A DNA stretch of 5,047 nt, taken from the NCBI GenBank assembly GCA_009886305.1, contig QXZO01000040.1:1-5047 (forward strand), in the 5' to 3' direction. Numbering within the stretch: position 1 is the stretch's first letter; the number at the start of each line of letters is the position of its first letter. The DNA is from Betaproteobacteria bacterium. GTDB lineage: Bacteria > Pseudomonadota > Gammaproteobacteria > Burkholderiales > Eutrophovitaceae. The position numbers and the translations under genes are program-made. This document shows, one piece after another, positions 4,674-5,047 of this stretch. Below the pieces are notes generated by a model, which worked only from the letters and a program-made list of their open reading frames with translations, made no database searches and was not told where the DNA came from.

Positions 4674-5047
4674 TATTTTACCGTTACCGTTTGCACTATT
4701 GACTCAATAGAGTTTCCCTTTTTATTGGTGAACCGTATTTTTACGGGCAATAAGTTGTGATCGTAGGATAACCAGAATTCAAATTGGCGATCCGTTTCGT
4801 TGAGTACGACTTTTTTGAAATGCGCGGTTTTTAAAATGCCAATTGGCGTAGTGATGGTTTGATCCTCTTTTCTTTCGTATGCATACTGTTTCAATCGTCT
4901 GCCATCGGTCATATTCACTGTTGCCTCTGATGGTAGAGTGGTTTTAAAGGAAAATAGGTATGGCAGGGTTGCTTGGTCGATACTTTCATCTGGTAATGTT
5001 GTTGTTTGTTGCCCGTCACGCGTTATCAACGTTAATGTTTTATTTTT
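4673..5047 (-). CDS. DUF3108-domain protein, C-terminal part (cut by the window's right edge)
   Basis: The visible 124 codons are open to the right edge, so the true start lies outside; an in-frame TTG at 5029-5027 is probably internal (it reads Leu in KTLTLITRDG). Features typical of DUF3108 (PF11306) are seen: the strand-rich TLTLITRDGQQ start, RRLKQYAYERK, TTPIGILKTAHFKKV in the middle, and FEFWLSYDHNLLPVKIRF with a following KKGNSIES near the end. Such proteins are predicted to be exported and beta-rich; their biochemical role is unknown, and the signal peptide would be in the missing part. The stop codon overlaps the start of the methyltransferase gene by one base (TAATG), so both are in one operon. 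This pairing is, to my knowledge, common in Burkholderiales, often near purN. The family call is likely; function is not known. Confidence 0.8.
   Translation of the reverse strand, partial: KNKTLTLITRDGQQTTTLPDESIDQATLPYLFSFKTTLPSEATVNMTDGRRLKQYAYERKEDQTITTPIGILKTAHFKKVVLNETDRQFEFWLSYDHNLLPVKIRFTNKKGNSIESIVQTVTVK

Overview
The window looks like chromosome from a fairly A+T-rich betaproteobacterium, most likely in or near Burkholderiales (for example a Polynucleobacter-like or related streamlined aquatic lineage). This placement is inferred. It rests on the minus-strand order DUF3108 protein, RsmB/NOP-family rRNA methyltransferase, long (397 aa) membrane fatty-acid desaturase, on the sequence of the desaturase, and on cysteine-free L33 next to L28. 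No 16S rRNA or other phylogenetic marker is present. There is no sign of phage, insertion sequence, CRISPR or plasmid functions; every gene is of a housekeeping or ordinary accessory kind.

Layout from left to right. Positions 1-272 (minus) hold the start of an ABC transporter ATPase that runs off the left edge. Between it and the next gene are a strong minus-direction intrinsic terminator (308-333) and a small perfect inverted repeat. Positions 363-1223 (minus) encode an exported metallo-beta-lactamase-fold hydrolase related to N-acyl-homoserine lactonases. The 375-bp divergent region 1224-1598 is non-coding and rich in palindromes: three lie before the hydrolase gene and two tandem ones lie before the ribosomal protein promoter. 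Positions 1599-1832 and 1849-2004 (plus) are rpmB and rpmG (ribosomal proteins L28 and L33). They end in a 30-bp perfect-stem hairpin (2013-2075), which also terminates the convergent desaturase gene at 2087-3280 (minus). Upstream of the desaturase, on the same strand, are an RsmB-like RNA methyltransferase (3414-4673) and the end of a DUF3108 gene (4673-5047, cut by the right edge), joined by a one-base TAATG overlap.

Functionally, rpmB-rpmG is a small translation operon with its own recognisable sigma70-type promoter. The DUF3108-methyltransferase pair is translationally coupled, and the desaturase may be read from that transcript or from its own weak promoter. The hydrolase is a separate unit closed by its own terminator. 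I see no obviously new multi-gene system. The points most worth following are the exported lactonase-like enzyme with an altered active-site neighbour residue, the cluster of palindromes in the divergent promoter region, and the very long convergent terminator hairpin.
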